From: Klebsiella pneumoniae
GTDB lineage: Bacteria; Pseudomonadota; Gammaproteobacteria; Enterobacterales; Enterobacteriaceae
Length of the DNA: 64,000 nt
NCBI RefSeq assembly: GCF_000742135.1
Contig: NZ_KN046818.1
Coordinates: 2,868,097 to 2,932,096 of the forward strand
Direction: 5' to 3'
Made by a program: the position numbers and the translations under genes. The notes beneath the pieces are model-generated. The model was not told the DNA's origin and did not search any database. It saw only the letters and a program-made list of their open reading frames with translations. Below, in pieces: positions 28,813-38,755 of this stretch. Position 1 is the first letter of the stretch; each line of letters begins with the position of its first letter.

Positions 28813-30723
28813 TTACCTTGCCGGCGGTACGGCGAGAAAGCGCACCGCCCAACGGATATCGCGGGTTCGCGGCGCCGGCGGCAGACTGGCCAGGAACACC
28901 GCGCCGTAGGGGCGCATCACCAGCCGGTTGTCGCAGATCACCAGCACCCCGCGGTCGTCGATATCGCGGATCAGGCGACCCACCCCCTGCTTGAGGGTGA
29001 TCACCGCATCCGGGAGCTGCACTTCATCGAAGGGATCGCCGCCGCGCAGCCGGCAATCTTCCATCCGCGCTTTTAGCAGCGGATCGTCCGGCGAGGTGAA
29101 CGGTAGCTTATCGATAATCACCAGCGACAGCGCGTCGCCGCGCACATCGACTCCCTCCCAGAAGCTGCTGGTAGCCACCAGCAGCGCGTTGCCGGCGCTG
29201 ACGAACTGCTGCAGCAGCTGGCCTTTACTGGTCTCGCCCTGCAGCAGCACCGGTAGCGTCATGGTGGCGCGGAACTGCTCCGCCAGATCGCGCATCATGG
29301 CGTGCGAGGTGCACAGCATAAAGCAGCGACCGTCGTTGGCCTCGATCAGCGGCTTGAGCATCGCCGCCAGGTGGCGCGCCGCGCCGGGCTGGTTCGGCAG
29401 GGGTAGGTTGCGCGGCACGCAGAGCAGCGCCTGGTGCTGATAGTCAAAGGGACTCGGCAGCAGCAGAGTCTGCGCCTCGTCGATCCCCAGCCGGGCGGTA
29501 AAGTGATGCAGATCGTCGTTCACCGACAGCGTCGCCGAGGTAAAGATCCAGCTCCCCGACTTCTGCGCCATCACCTCTTTAAACTTCTCGGCCACGGTCA
29601 GCGGCGTCAGCGCGAGAGTAAAGTGGCGCGAGGTACACTCATACCAGTAGCTGTAGCCCGGCTGGTTGATCTCTTTCAACCGCTTCAGGCGCCCGCGATA
29701 GAGGGTGGCGCGCTCAAAAGCGGCGTCGAGCAGCGCCGAGCGACCCAGCGAAAGTTTGGCGACGTCATAGCATAGCTCGAGCGCGTCATCGAGCAGCAGC
29801 AGCGCTCGCTGAATGTGGCTGTCCGCCAGCAGCTCGCGCAGATTGCCGCGGTAGCCCGGGTCTCCCAGCTGCAGGCGGAAATCCTGCGCGCTTTGCGCCA
29901 GGCGGTCGGCGCATTTTTGCAGCTGCTGAGTGTCTTTCAGTTCGGTGCGGTAGGCAATGGTGATGTCTTTCGCCAGGTCCAGCAGCTGGCGGCTGGAGAG
30001 CGACTGGCCAAAGTACTGACTGGCGATATCCGGCAGCTGATGGGCTTCATCGAAGATCATCACTTCCGCCTCGGGGATCAGCTCGGCAAAGCCGCTCTCT
30101 TTGACCACCATATCGGCCAGGAACAGGTGATGGTTGACCACCACCACGTCGGCGTCCATCGCTTTTTTACGCGCCTTCACCACGAAGCAATCTTTATACA
30201 GTGGGCAGTCGCTACCGAGACAGTTATCGTTGGTGCTGGTCACCAGCGGCCAGGCCTGAGAGTCTTCCGCGACGCTGGCGCAGGTGCTGATATCGCCATC
30301 CTGGGTTTGATTCGACCAGGAGCGCAGGAGGATCACATCGCTGAGGGTTTGCACCGGCAGATCGCCGCCCGCCAGCGCCTGCTGCTCAAGACGTTCGAGA
30401 CACAGGTAGTTGGAGCGCCCTTTGAGCAGCGCCAGTTTCCCGGTGAATTTGAGCGCTTTGGCGACGGTGGGCAGATCGCGGCTGTAAAGCTGATCCTGCA
30501 GCGCTTTCGAGCCGGTGGAGATAATCACCTTTTTTTTCGCCCGCAGCGCAGGCGCCAGGTAAGCGTAGGTTTTACCGGTTCCGGTCCCCGCTTCCACCAC
30601 CAGCGGCCGGGATGCCTCAATCGCTTCGCTGACCGCCACCGCCATCTGGCGCTGCGGCTCGCGCGGTTTAAATCCCGGTATGGCTTTGGCTAGCTGGCCG
30701 TCTGCTGCAAAATCGTCGATCAC
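28813..30723 (-). CDS. yoaA: DinG/XPD-family DNA helicase YoaA
   Basis: The 636-residue superfamily 2 helicase is related to DinG and XPD. Walker A is EAGTGTGKT (Lys51), the DEAH box is in IFDEAHQLPD, and a cysteine set between them (LCLE, NDNC, SDCP, KDC) is the iron-sulfur cluster site of this family. Helicase motif VI is GVGRLIRDIDDRGV. E. coli YoaA works with the HolC (chi) subunit of DNA polymerase III to rescue stalled forks. It is divergent from yoaB. Confidence 0.95.
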   Translation of the reverse strand: MIDDFAADGQLAKAIPGFKPREPQRQMAVAVSEAIEASRPLVVEAGTGTGKTYAYLAPALRAKKKVIISTGSKALQDQLYSRDLPTVAKALKFTGKLALLKGRSNYLCLERLEQQALAGGDLPVQTLSDVILLRSWSNQTQDGDISTCASVAEDSQAWPLVTSTNDNCLGSDCPLYKDCFVVKARKKAMDADVVVVNHHLFLADMVVKESGFAELIPEAEVMIFDEAHQLPDIASQYFGQSLSSRQLLDLAKDITIAYRTELKDTQQLQKCADRLAQSAQDFRLQLGDPGYRGNLRELLADSHIQRALLLLDDALELCYDVAKLSLGRSALLDAAFERATLYRGRLKRLKEINQPGYSYWYECTSRHFTLALTPLTVAEKFKEVMAQKSGSWIFTSATLSVNDDLHHFTARLGIDEAQTLLLPSPFDYQHQALLCVPRNLPLPNQPGAARHLAAMLKPLIEANDGRCFMLCTSHAMMRDLAEQFRATMTLPVLLQGETSKGQLLQQFVSAGNALLVATSSFWEGVDVRGDALSLVIIDKLPFTSPDDPLLKARMEDCRLRGGDPFDEVQLPDAVITLKQGVGRLIRDIDDRGVLVICDNRLVMRPYGAVFLASLPPAPRTRDIRWAVRFLAVPPAR

Positions 30724-30854
30724 ATTGCCCCCTGGTTATTTGGACAGTGATTATGTCAGGGAGGACGGCGTTTCGCCAGTCCGGGTAGTGACGCGAGCGG
30801 CACATTATGGCAGTCTTGCCGCAGCCGAATGGAATGCTTAAAGAGGAAAAAGCA

Positions 30855-31199
30855 ATGACAATTACGCGTATTGATGCCGAAGCCCGTTGGTCAGACGTGG
30901 TGATCCACAACCAGACCCTGTACTACACCGGCGTGCCGGCAAATCTCGATGCCGACGCTTTCGAGCAGACCGCCAATACCCTGGCGCAGATTGACGCGGT
31001 GCTGGAAAAACAGGGCAGCGACAAGTCGCGTATTCTTGACGCCACCATCTTCCTCGCCGATAAAAGCGACTTTGCGGCGATGAATAAAGCCTGGGACGCG
31101 TGGGTGGTGGCTGGTCACGCCCCGGTGCGCTGCACGGTGGAAGCGACGCTGATGAACCCGCAGTATAAAGTTGAGATCAAAATTATCGCCGCGGTGTAA
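30855..31199 (+). CDS. yoaB: RidA family protein YoaB
   Basis: The 114-residue protein belongs to the YjgF/RidA family, whose best-studied members hydrolyse reactive enamine/imine intermediates. The segments TLYYTGVP, DATIFLAD and the C-terminal HAPVRCTVEATLMNP, with the conserved Arg, are present. Substrate preference of YoaB is not known. The ATG at 30855 follows AAGAGGAAAAAGCA and gives the E. coli length; a 16-codon extension is discarded. The E. coli neighbour yoaC is not found here. Confidence 0.93.
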   Translation: MTITRIDAEARWSDVVIHNQTLYYTGVPANLDADAFEQTANTLAQIDAVLEKQGSDKSRILDATIFLADKSDFAAMNKAWDAWVVAGHAPVRCTVEATLMNPQYKVEIKIIAAV

Positions 31200-31385
31200 T
31201 TACTCGTCCTCATCCTCATCTTCAAAGCGCGCGACGATCTGCTCGCCGGTATGCGTTGCGCGCAGCTCTTCCGCCACCAGGGCAATCGCCTGGCCGCTGC
31301 TTATCCCCTGAGCCATTAGCTCATGGATACGTTCGACCGCTTTTTGCTGTTGCTCGTGGCTCAGCGAAGGTAAACCTGCAAACAT
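31200..31385 (-). CDS. yoaH: UPF0181 small protein YoaH
   Basis: The 61-residue acidic protein [20 protein letters not shown] matches the UPF0181/YoaH family (E. coli 59 residues), with the [13 protein letters not shown] core and an EDEDEDE tail. No function is established. The gene lies tail-to-tail with yoaB with no gap and is divergent from pabB. Confidence 0.92.
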
Positions 31386-31473
31386 CTTTTACTCCTGCTA
31401 CATTGTGGGGCGTAATTATTTCACGCCGTCCCCGACTACGCCAGAGGGGCGGCAACGTTCAGGATCGAGAAAG

Positions 31474-32829
31474 ATGTTGTCCCCCGCGATTATTACCCTG
31501 CCCTGGCGCCCGGATGCGGCCGAACACTATTTTGCGCCGTTAAGCGCCCTGCCCTGGGCGATGCTGCTGCATTCCGGCTTTGCCGACCATCCGCATAACC
31601 GCTTTGATATTCTGGTGGCTGCCCCGCGCGCCACGCTACTGACGCGCGATGAACAGACGTGGGTCGACGACGGCGAAACCGTTGTTGTCTCAGCGGAAGA
31701 TCCGCTGCAGCTCCTGCAGCAGCAGTTGGATCGTCAGCCGTTCACGCCGCAACCCCATGACGATCTGCCGTTTCTCGGCGGCGCGCTGGGATTATTCGGT
31801 TACGACCTGGGCCGTCGCTTTGAGCGTCTCCCTTCGCACGCGCAGGCCGATATCGCGCTGGCGGATATGGCGGTGGGGATCTATGACTGGGCGCTTATCG
31901 TCGACCACCAGCGCCAACAGATATCGCTGCTCAGCTATGACGACCCGCAGCAGCGTCTACAGTGGCTGGAGGCGCAAACGCCGACGCCGGGTGAAACCTT
32001 CGCCCTGACCTCTGCCTGGCAGTCAAATATGAGCCGCCAGCAGTACGGCGAAAAATTTCGCCAGGTACAGGCCTATCTGCACAGCGGCGACTGCTATCAG
32101 GTCAACCTCGCCCAGCGTTTTCAGGCCAGCTACGTCGGTGATGAATGGCAGGCCTTCCGCCAGCTGAACGCCGTCAACCGCGCCCCCTTTAGCGCCTTTA
32201 TTCGCCTCGATGAAGGGGCGATTTTAAGCCTGTCGCCGGAGCGCTTTATCCAGCTGCGCCAGGGGGAGATCCAGACGCGGCCGATAAAAGGCACCCTGCC
32301 GCGGCTCGATTCGCCGCTGGCAGATGCGCAGCAGGCTGAGAAGCTGGCGAATTCGCCGAAAGATCGCGCCGAGAATTTAATGATTGTCGACCTGATGCGC
32401 AACGACATCGGCCGCGTCGCCGTCCCGGGCAGCGTGCGGGTCCCCGAGCTGTTCGTGGTGGAGCCGTTCCCGGCGGTCCATCATCTGGTCAGCACCATCA
32501 CCGCCCGCCTGCCAATGACGCTGCACGCCAGCGACCTGCTGCGCGCCGCCTTTCCCGGCGGCTCGATCACCGGCGCGCCGAAAGTGCGGGCGATGGAGAT
32601 TATCGATGAACTGGAGCCCCAGCGTCGCAACGCCTGGTGTGGGAGCATTGGCTACCTGAGCTATTGCGGCAATATGGATACCAGCATCACCATTCGCACC
32701 CTGACGGCATGGCAGGGACAGCTGTACTGCTCCGCCGGCGGCGGAATTGTGGCGGATAGCGAGGAAGCGGCGGAATATCAGGAAACTTTTGATAAAGTTA
32801 ATCGTATCCTGCAGCAACTGGAGAACTAG
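31474..32829 (+). CDS. pabB: Aminodeoxychorismate synthase component I PabB
   Basis: The 451-residue enzyme, with glutamine amidotransferase PabA, makes 4-amino-4-deoxychorismate for folate. An N-terminal domain (about residues 10-140) precedes the chorismate-binding domain, with PIKGTLPRL carrying the nucleophilic lysine, KDRAENLMIVDLMRND, and FPGGSITGAPKVRAMEIID. The ATG at 31474 follows AGGA by 9 bp and aligns MLSPAIITLPWR with E. coli PabB; the longer frame from 31405 is unlikely. nudL follows 3 bp later, so the two are cotranscribed. Confidence 0.95.
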   Translation: MLSPAIITLPWRPDAAEHYFAPLSALPWAMLLHSGFADHPHNRFDILVAAPRATLLTRDEQTWVDDGETVVVSAEDPLQLLQQQLDRQPFTPQPHDDLPFLGGALGLFGYDLGRRFERLPSHAQADIALADMAVGIYDWALIVDHQRQQISLLSYDDPQQRLQWLEAQTPTPGETFALTSAWQSNMSRQQYGEKFRQVQAYLHSGDCYQVNLAQRFQASYVGDEWQAFRQLNAVNRAPFSAFIRLDEGAILSLSPERFIQLRQGEIQTRPIKGTLPRLDSPLADAQQAEKLANSPKDRAENLMIVDLMRNDIGRVAVPGSVRVPELFVVEPFPAVHHLVSTITARLPMTLHASDLLRAAFPGGSITGAPKVRAMEIIDELEPQRRNAWCGSIGYLSYCGNMDTSITIRTLTAWQGQLYCSAGGGIVADSEEAAEYQETFDKVNRILQQLEN

Positions 32830-32832
32830 ACC

Positions 32833-33411
32833 ATGGCGGATCGCGCCCTTTATCTGGATGATTTTCTGTCCCGCTTTCAGCTTCTGCGCCCGCAGCCTTC
32901 GCGCCATGCGCTCAATCAGCGGCAGGCGGCGGTGCTGGTGCCGATCGTGCGCCGGCCGCAGCCCGGCCTGCTGCTGACCCAGCGTTCGCCGCTGCTGCGC
33001 AAGCACGCCGGCCAGGTCGCCTTTCCCGGCGGCGCAGTAGATAATACCGACGCGACGCTTATCGCCGCCGCCCTGCGCGAAGCTCAGGAAGAGGTGGCGA
33101 TCCCGCCGGAGGCGGTCGAGGTGATCGGCGTCCTGCCGCCGGTGGACAGCGTCACCGGCTTTCAGGTGACGCCGGTGGTGGGCATTATTCCCCCGGATCT
33201 GCACTACCACGCCAGCCAGGACGAAGTCTCCGCGGTATTTGAAATGCCGCTCGCCGAAGCCCTGCGCCTTGGGCGCTACCATCCGCTCGATATCCACCGC
33301 CGGGGCAACGACCACCGCGTCTGGCTCTCCTGGTACCAGCATTATTTTGTCTGGGGAATGACCGCCGGGATCATTCGCGAGCTGGCGCTGCAAATTGGCG
33401 CACGTCCTTAG
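32833..33411 (+). CDS. nudL: CoA pyrophosphohydrolase NudL
   Basis: The 192-residue Nudix hydrolase has the CoA-specific pre-Nudix region ([20 protein letters not shown]) and the Nudix box from GGAVDN to REAQEEV (about residues 58-80). It is expected to split coenzyme A into 3',5'-ADP and phosphopantetheine. It starts 3 bp after pabB. E. coli NudL (YeaB) has the same place and length. Confidence 0.94.
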   Translation: MADRALYLDDFLSRFQLLRPQPSRHALNQRQAAVLVPIVRRPQPGLLLTQRSPLLRKHAGQVAFPGGAVDNTDATLIAAALREAQEEVAIPPEAVEVIGVLPPVDSVTGFQVTPVVGIIPPDLHYHASQDEVSAVFEMPLAEALRLGRYHPLDIHRRGNDHRVWLSWYQHYFVWGMTAGIIRELALQIGARP

Positions 33412-33419
33412 CTATACTG

Positions 33420-33443
33420 ATAATGAGAGGGCGCTCTCATTAT
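33420..33443 (+). terminator. Palindrome after nudL
   Basis: ATAATGAGAG-GGC-GCTCTCATTAT begins 9 bp after the nudL stop. There is no T-run, so it might also be an operator or an mRNA-stabilising hairpin. Confidence 0.5.
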
Positions 33444-33573
33444 TAGTAAAATCGCGGTTAGCCATTAGTTTAATTCATGTGAATAGTTGAACTGACAGGG
33501 CGCTTCCCTCTTACACTATGCGCAGTTATTACATCGTTACCGCACCCGCGGTAACCCTGTCAGGAGTATTATC

Positions 33574-34938
33574 GTGATTAGTCTATTCGACATGTTCAAG
33601 GTGGGGATTGGTCCCTCATCTTCCCACACTGTTGGCCCGATGAAGGCCGGAAAACAGTTCGTCGATGACCTGGTCGAAAAAGGATTGCTTAATGCAGTGA
33701 CTCGTGTGGCGGTTGACGTCTACGGTTCACTGTCATTAACCGGCAAAGGCCACCATACGGACATCGCCATTATCATGGGACTGGCGGGCAATCAGCCCGA
33801 TACGGTCGATATTGACGCGATCCCGGCTTTTATCCGTGACGTCGAAGCGCGCGGTCGTCTGCTGCTGGCCAACGGCCAGCATGAGGTCGACTTCCCGGCG
33901 GATGACGGCATGCGTTTTCGCAGCGACAACCTGCCGCTGCACGAAAACGGCATGACCATTCACGCCTGGGCCGGCGAGAAAGAGATCTACTGCAAGACCT
34001 ACTACTCGATCGGCGGCGGCTTTATTGTCGACGAAGAGCACTTCGGCAAGGAAAACGCCAACGAACTGCAGGTGCCCTACCCATTTAAATCGGCGCAGGA
34101 AATGCTGGCCTACTGCAAAGAGACTGGCCTGTCGCTCTCCGGGATGGTGATGCAGAACGAGCTGGCTCTGCACAGCAAAAAAGAGATCGAGGATTATTTC
34201 GCCAACGTCTGGCAGACCATGCGCGCCTGTATCGACCGCGGGATGAACACCGAGGGCGTGCTGCCTGGCCCGCTGCGCGTACCGCGTCGCGCCTCGGCGC
34301 TGCGTCGTCTGCTGGTGGCCAGCGATAAGCTCTCCAGCGATCCAATGAACGTTGTTGACTGGGTCAATATGTTCGCGCTGGCGGTCAATGAAGAGAACGC
34401 CGCCGGCGGTCGCGTGGTAACCGCGCCGACCAACGGCGCCTGCGGCATCGTTCCGGCGGTACTCGCCTATTACGATCACTTTATCGAGTCCGTCAGCCCG
34501 GAGATCTATATTCGCTACTTTATGGCCTGCGGGGCGATCGGCGCGCTGTATAAGATGAATGCGTCCATTTCCGGCGCGGAAGTCGGCTGTCAGGGCGAGG
34601 TGGGCGTCGCCTGCTCGATGGCGGCGGCGGGCCTGGCTGAACTGCTCGGCGCCAGCCCGGAACAGGTTTGCGTGGCGGCGGAGATCGGCATGGAACACAA
34701 CCTCGGCCTGACCTGTGATCCGGTCGCCGGCCAGGTGCAGGTGCCATGTATTGAACGTAACGCCATCGCTTCCGTCAAGGCGATCAACGCCGCGCGAATG
34801 GCTATGCGCCGCACCAGCGAACCGCGCGTCTCGCTCGATAAGGTGATCGAGACCATGTATGAAACCGGTAAAGACATGAACGCCAAGTACCGCGAAACCT
34901 CGCGCGGCGGCCTGGCGATTAAAGTTCAGTGTGACTAA
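33574..34938 (+). CDS. sdaA: L-serine dehydratase SdaA
   Basis: The 454-residue iron-sulfur enzyme deaminates L-serine to pyruvate and ammonia. The N-terminal regulatory domain ([19 protein letters not shown]) precedes the catalytic domain, which carries cluster cysteines in [30 protein letters not shown] and [12 protein letters not shown]. The start is a GTG with CAGGAG 9 bp upstream. In E. coli sdaA responds to Lrp and leucine. Two hairpins follow the stop codon. Confidence 0.97.
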   Translation: MISLFDMFKVGIGPSSSHTVGPMKAGKQFVDDLVEKGLLNAVTRVAVDVYGSLSLTGKGHHTDIAIIMGLAGNQPDTVDIDAIPAFIRDVEARGRLLLANGQHEVDFPADDGMRFRSDNLPLHENGMTIHAWAGEKEIYCKTYYSIGGGFIVDEEHFGKENANELQVPYPFKSAQEMLAYCKETGLSLSGMVMQNELALHSKKEIEDYFANVWQTMRACIDRGMNTEGVLPGPLRVPRRASALRRLLVASDKLSSDPMNVVDWVNMFALAVNEENAAGGRVVTAPTNGACGIVPAVLAYYDHFIESVSPEIYIRYFMACGAIGALYKMNASISGAEVGCQGEVGVACSMAAAGLAELLGASPEQVCVAAEIGMEHNLGLTCDPVAGQVQVPCIERNAIASVKAINAARMAMRRTSEPRVSLDKVIETMYETGKDMNAKYRETSRGGLAIKVQCD

Positions 34939-34948
34939 ACTTTTCGTG

Positions 34949-35036
34949 CCCCTCTGCGCCTGCAAAGCGCGCAGGGGGTTAACCCTGGTGACTGAAATCT
35001 CCCTGATGCGCCTTCAACGGCGCATTTTCTTTTTTC
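34949..35036 (+). terminator. Tandem terminator hairpins after sdaA
   Basis: The first hairpin (34949-34978) has CCCCTCTGCGC / GCGCGCAGGGGG arms. The second (35006-35036) has ATGCGCC-TTCAAC-GGCGCAT followed by TTTCTTTTTT, a classical intrinsic terminator. Confidence 0.85.
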
Positions 35037-35120
35037 TATACCTGGCGATATTCTGCCACTACACTTGCTCTATAAAATAAGCCACGCTTAACCACTCGTC
35101 CTGTCGACAGGGTGTCGCAC

Positions 35121-36716
35121 ATGCAGACTGCACAAAAAGTCATTACGGCCTATCGTCACAAACGCATTATTGTCTGCCTGCTGGTAGCCCTGGCGACCCT
35201 GGGCGCCACATTAGCCATCCGATTTATTTCGCAGCGCAGCGTAAATGAAGATTATATTCGCACGGCCGCCAGCCAACGGGTGGCGGCGCTCAATGACATC
35301 TTGCGCCCGCTAAGCGCGCAGCGAGCCACCCTGCTCCCTCTGGTGGGCAAACCCTGCCCTGATATCCATCTGACGCTGCGCAAAATGGCGGCCTCGTTGC
35401 AAACCATTCGTTCCGTCGCCCTCGTCACGTCAGGTATCGTTTACTGTTCCAGTATTTTTGGCCCGCGACAGGCAGACTTACATCGCCTGCAGCCCGCGCT
35501 TCCTGCGCCCCGCCCTCTGCTGCTCTTCTCGAACGACAGCTCCTTGCTCAAAGGCTCGCCGGTACTGATCCAATGGTATCCAGCCGCGGAGAGCGGCCTG
35601 GACGGCGTGATGCTGGTGGTGAATATTGAGCTGCTGGGAACCTTAATTCTTAATGAAAAATCGGCCCTGATCAGCGACGTCAGCCTGCGGGTTGGCGATC
35701 GTTATTTTAGCAGCCGCCATGGGCTTCTCGAAAAAGCGCATGTCCCGCAGGGCACGGTGATTTATCGCCAGCGCTCTACGGAGTTTCCTTTTACTGTCAA
35801 TATTAATGGCCCTGGCGCCTCGGCGATTGCGCTTGAGGAGCTGCCCGGCGAGCTGCCGCTGGCGCTGATTTTTAGCCTGCTAATGACCGGCATCGCCTGG
35901 CTGGCCACCGCCGGCAGAATGAGTTTCTCGCGGGAAATAAGCCTTGGCATTTCGGCCCGGGAGTTTGCCCTCTGGTGCCAGCCGCTGCAGGATGCGCGCA
36001 GCGGCCTCTGCTGCGGGGTGGAGATCCTGCTGCGCTGGAATAATCCCCGCCGTGGGACGATTTCGCCGGAGGTATTTATTCCCATCGCCGAAGGCAATAA
36101 TCTGATCATCCCTCTCACCCGCTATGTGATTGCCGAAACCGCTCGCCGCCTGGATGCTTTTCCTCGCGACCGCCATTTTCACATCGCGATCAATGTCGCC
36201 GCGCGCCATTTCGCTAACGGACTCCTGCTGCGCGACCTGCACAATTACTGGTTCAGCGTGGATCCGGTGCAGCAGCTGGTGGTCGAGCTAACCGAACGCG
36301 ATGTCCTGCAGGATGGCGACCAGCATATGGCCGAACATCTGCACTTTAAGGGCGTACAGCTGGCGATCGATGATTTTGGTACCGGCAATACTTCGCTCTC
36401 ATGGCTGGAAAAGCTGCGCCCGGATGTTTTGAAGATCGACCGCTCGTTCACCAGCTCGGTCGGCATAGATAGCGTGAACGCGACGGTGACAGATATTATT
36501 ATCGCCCTCGCCAACCGCCTGCATATTGTTACCGTTGCCGAAGGGGTGGAGACGCTGGAGCAGGAAAACTACCTGCGTAGCCACGGCGTCGATGTGCTGC
36601 AGGGGTTTTATTATGCGCGGCCGATGCCGGTGGAGGCGTTCCCGGCGTGGCTGGCCAGCAGGGAGGAGAGTGAGAGTGAGAGTGAGAGTGAGGGTGAGAG
36701 CGAGACGACAGAATAA
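35121..36716 (+). CDS. pdeD: CSS-motif cyclic-di-GMP phosphodiesterase PdeD
   Basis: The 531-residue inner-membrane protein has two transmembrane segments (about residues 15-36 and 236-255) around a periplasmic CSS domain (Cys79 and Cys109-Ser-Ser111) and a cytoplasmic EAL domain. The EAL motif reads EIL (VEILLRW); NVAARHF, ELTERD, IDDFGTGNTS, DVLKIDRSF and VAEGVE are all kept, so it should hydrolyse c-di-GMP. Related CSS proteins are redox-tuned through DsbA/DsbB. The C-terminus ends in a Ser-Glu repeat tail coded by hexanucleotide repeats, not seen in E. coli PdeD (YoaD). The ATG at 35121 matches E. coli; a GTG lies three codons upstream. Confidence 0.93.
   Translation: MQTAQKVITAYRHKRIIVCLLVALATLGATLAIRFISQRSVNEDYIRTAASQRVAALNDILRPLSAQRATLLPLVGKPCPDIHLTLRKMAASLQTIRSVALVTSGIVYCSSIFGPRQADLHRLQPALPAPRPLLLFSNDSSLLKGSPVLIQWYPAAESGLDGVMLVVNIELLGTLILNEKSALISDVSLRVGDRYFSSRHGLLEKAHVPQGTVIYRQRSTEFPFTVNINGPGASAIALEELPGELPLALIFSLLMTGIAWLATAGRMSFSREISLGISAREFALWCQPLQDARSGLCCGVEILLRWNNPRRGTISPEVFIPIAEGNNLIIPLTRYVIAETARRLDAFPRDRHFHIAINVAARHFANGLLLRDLHNYWFSVDPVQQLVVELTERDVLQDGDQHMAEHLHFKGVQLAIDDFGTGNTSLSWLEKLRPDVLKIDRSFTSSVGIDSVNATVTDIIIALANRLHIVTVAEGVETLEQENYLRSHGVDVLQGFYYARPMPVEAFPAWLASREESESESESEGESETTE
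36666..36704 (+). repeat. In-frame GAGAGT hexanucleotide repeat in the 3' end of pdeD
   Basis: Four perfect GAGAGT units are followed by the variants GAGGGT and GAGAGC and a final GAG, encoding alternating Glu and Ser. Unit-length changes would keep the frame and only vary the tail length. Confidence 0.9.
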
Positions 36717-36749
36717 CTCGCCGGCCGCAGCGGCCGGCGAGCCTGGCGA

Positions 36750-38309
36750 TTACTCTTCTTCGTCGCTCGGCGGACGAGTGACCACCGCGCGCACCAGATC
36801 GACCCGGTAATCATTCGCTTCCACTACGGTAAAATGCAGCGGCGGAAGCGACACGACGTCGCCAATGCGCGGGATATGACCATTGGCGGAGATCACCAGC
36901 CCGGCAACGGTGGCAATATCCTCATCGTCATTGATCAGTGGATCCAGCCCCAGCGCCTGCTGCAGCGCATGCAGGTCGGTCGACCCCTTAATAAGCCAGC
37001 CATCGCCATCGATGACAATCTCTGGCGTCTCATCAGCGTCCGGGAATTCACCGGCGATGGCTTCAAGGACGTCCAGCGGCGTGACCAGCCCCTGCACCAC
37101 GCCAAATTCATTAGTTACGATGACGAAGCTGCCGCGCGCCCGACGCAGGACCCCGAGCAGATTGATCGGGTCCAGCGTTTCCGGAACGACAATTGCCGGG
37201 GAGGCAGAAGCCAGCGCCGCGACGTTTTCCCCCGACTCCAGGGCCACCAGCATCTCTTTCGCCCGCACGATACCAATGATTTCATCCAGCTCTCCGCGGC
37301 AGACCGGGAAGAGGCTGTGCGGCGACGACAGCAGTTGACGACGAATTTCATCTTCACTCTGCTCAGCGTCGACCCAGCTGATTTCTCCGCGCGGGGTCAT
37401 GATGCTGCGCAGGGAGCGCTGGGCCAGGGTCAGCACGCCGTTAATCATGTAGCGCTCTTCTTCCGCAAAGGCGCCCTCAGGAACGGGCACCGCGGCTGGA
37501 CTGTCTGCGTCATGGCTGACGGAGGCCTGTTTGCGGCCGCCCATCAGGCGCAGGATGGCATCCGCGGTCCGAGCGCGCAGCGGCAGCGTCGACTGGTGGC
37601 GAACAAAGTTACGGCGCGCCACCTGGTTAAAGAACTCGATAATGATCGAGAAACCGATCGCCGCGTACAGATACCCTTTTGGAATGTGGAAGCCAAACCC
37701 TTCCGCCACCAGGCTAAGGCCAATCATCAACAGGAAGCTCAGACAGAGCACGACCACCGTCGGGTGCTGGTTGACAAAGCGCGTCAACGGCTTGGAGGCC
37801 AGCAGCATCAAGATCATCGCGATCACCACCGCCGCCATCATCACCGGCAGATGGTTAACCATCCCGACCGCCGTGATCACGGCGTCCAGGGAGAAGACGG
37901 CATCCAGCACCACTATCTGCAATACTACTACCCAGAAACTGGCATAGCCTTTACCGTGACCGGCATCGTGCTGGCGGTTTTCCAGCCGTTCATGCAGCTC
38001 GGTTGTCGCCTTAAACAACAAGAAGATCCCGCCGAGCAGCATGATGAGATCGCGCCCGGAAAAGGAGAAATCGGCGATGGTAATCAGTGGTTTCGTCAGC
38101 GTCACCATCCAGGAGATGACCGACAGCAGCCCCAGGCGCATCACCAGCGCCAGTGACAGGCCGATCAGACGCGCTTTATCGCGCTGCTTCGGCGGCAGTT
38201 TGTCCGCCAGGATGGCAATAAACACCAGGTTGTCGATACCGAGCACAATTTCCAGAACGATAAGCGTCAACAGGCCGGCCCAGATTGAGGGATCCATTAA
38301 CAATTCCAT
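36750..38309 (-). CDS. yoaE: TerC/CorC-domain inner-membrane protein YoaE
   Basis: The 519-residue protein has an N-terminal TerC-type membrane domain of seven helices (residues 1-250, with [20 protein letters not shown] and [12 protein letters not shown]), two CBS domains (about residues 300-420) and a C-terminal CorC/HlyC domain. TerC proteins are increasingly linked to manganese export and metal loading of exoenzymes; for YoaE that role is an inference. The acidic residues in GIDN and SLDA are typical of the family. It is divergent from manX across 446 bp. Confidence 0.93.
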   Translation of the reverse strand: MELLMDPSIWAGLLTLIVLEIVLGIDNLVFIAILADKLPPKQRDKARLIGLSLALVMRLGLLSVISWMVTLTKPLITIADFSFSGRDLIMLLGGIFLLFKATTELHERLENRQHDAGHGKGYASFWVVVLQIVVLDAVFSLDAVITAVGMVNHLPVMMAAVVIAMILMLLASKPLTRFVNQHPTVVVLCLSFLLMIGLSLVAEGFGFHIPKGYLYAAIGFSIIIEFFNQVARRNFVRHQSTLPLRARTADAILRLMGGRKQASVSHDADSPAAVPVPEGAFAEEERYMINGVLTLAQRSLRSIMTPRGEISWVDAEQSEDEIRRQLLSSPHSLFPVCRGELDEIIGIVRAKEMLVALESGENVAALASASPAIVVPETLDPINLLGVLRRARGSFVIVTNEFGVVQGLVTPLDVLEAIAGEFPDADETPEIVIDGDGWLIKGSTDLHALQQALGLDPLINDDEDIATVAGLVISANGHIPRIGDVVSLPPLHFTVVEANDYRVDLVRAVVTRPPSDEEE

Positions 38310-38556
38310 GTACGACTCCGGTTTGCGGCAAGGTCAGTCATCGCCATGCCATGCAGGGGCGCGACACCAGGTGCTGAAAGAAATGCGGGATACGTAGAGG
38401 TGGCAATCAGATGCCAGAAAGTGAAAAGACGTCGATGACGGTCCATACTGCGGGCTATGCCCTATACTCCTGAGTAATTAAACGGAAGTTAAACATAGCA
38501 AAATATAGATCGAAATTGGAAATAATTTACCTGAATTTGCAATAACTAAGGCTATT

Positions 38557-38571
38557 TTTTGCGCTGCAAAA
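38557..38571. promoter_or_regulatory. Candidate Mlc (or NagC) operator of manXYZ
   Basis: TTTTGC-GCT-GCAAAA is a clean palindrome in AT-rich flanks, the form of Mlc/NagC sites. E. coli manXYZ is known to be repressed by Mlc. Which of the two paralogous regulators binds cannot be told from sequence alone. Confidence 0.55.
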
Positions 38572-38595
38572 TTATTCGCAGACGATACGTGATTA

Positions 38596-38611
38596 ACGGA
38601 TCTTCATCACA
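38596..38611 (+). promoter_or_regulatory. Candidate CRP site of manXYZ
   Basis: ACGGA-TCTTCA-TCACA has a perfect right half and a weak left half (2 of 5). Its centre lies about 41 bp upstream of the start predicted from the -10 at 38632-38637, the class II position. manXYZ is CRP-activated in E. coli. Confidence 0.5.
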
Positions 38612-38755
38612 TTAATTATTTTTTCACTGTCTAAAATAATTCGCGGTAGTAACTATTTTCTATCTTACACCCTAACTGAATCGATTTTGTCCTCAAAAGT
38701 GATTCAGGATGTATCAAAGCAGATGATGCATTCACGATAATAAAGGAGGTAGCAA

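Larger units (their letters stand above)
38310..38755. promoter_or_regulatory. yoaE-manX intergenic regulatory region
   Basis: This AT-rich 446-bp interval carries the divergent promoters. On the plus strand the man promoter can be read as a -10 TAAAAT at 38632-38637, with a CRP site centred about 41 bp before the likely start and an Mlc-like palindrome at 38557-38571. The last 100 bp is the manX leader, ending in a perfect AAAGGAGGT. No extra gene was found. Confidence 0.6.

Noticed and set aside
33736..34965. 409-codon frame antisense to sdaA
   Set aside because: His/Arg-rich shadow protein with no recognisable domain, opposite a certain gene.
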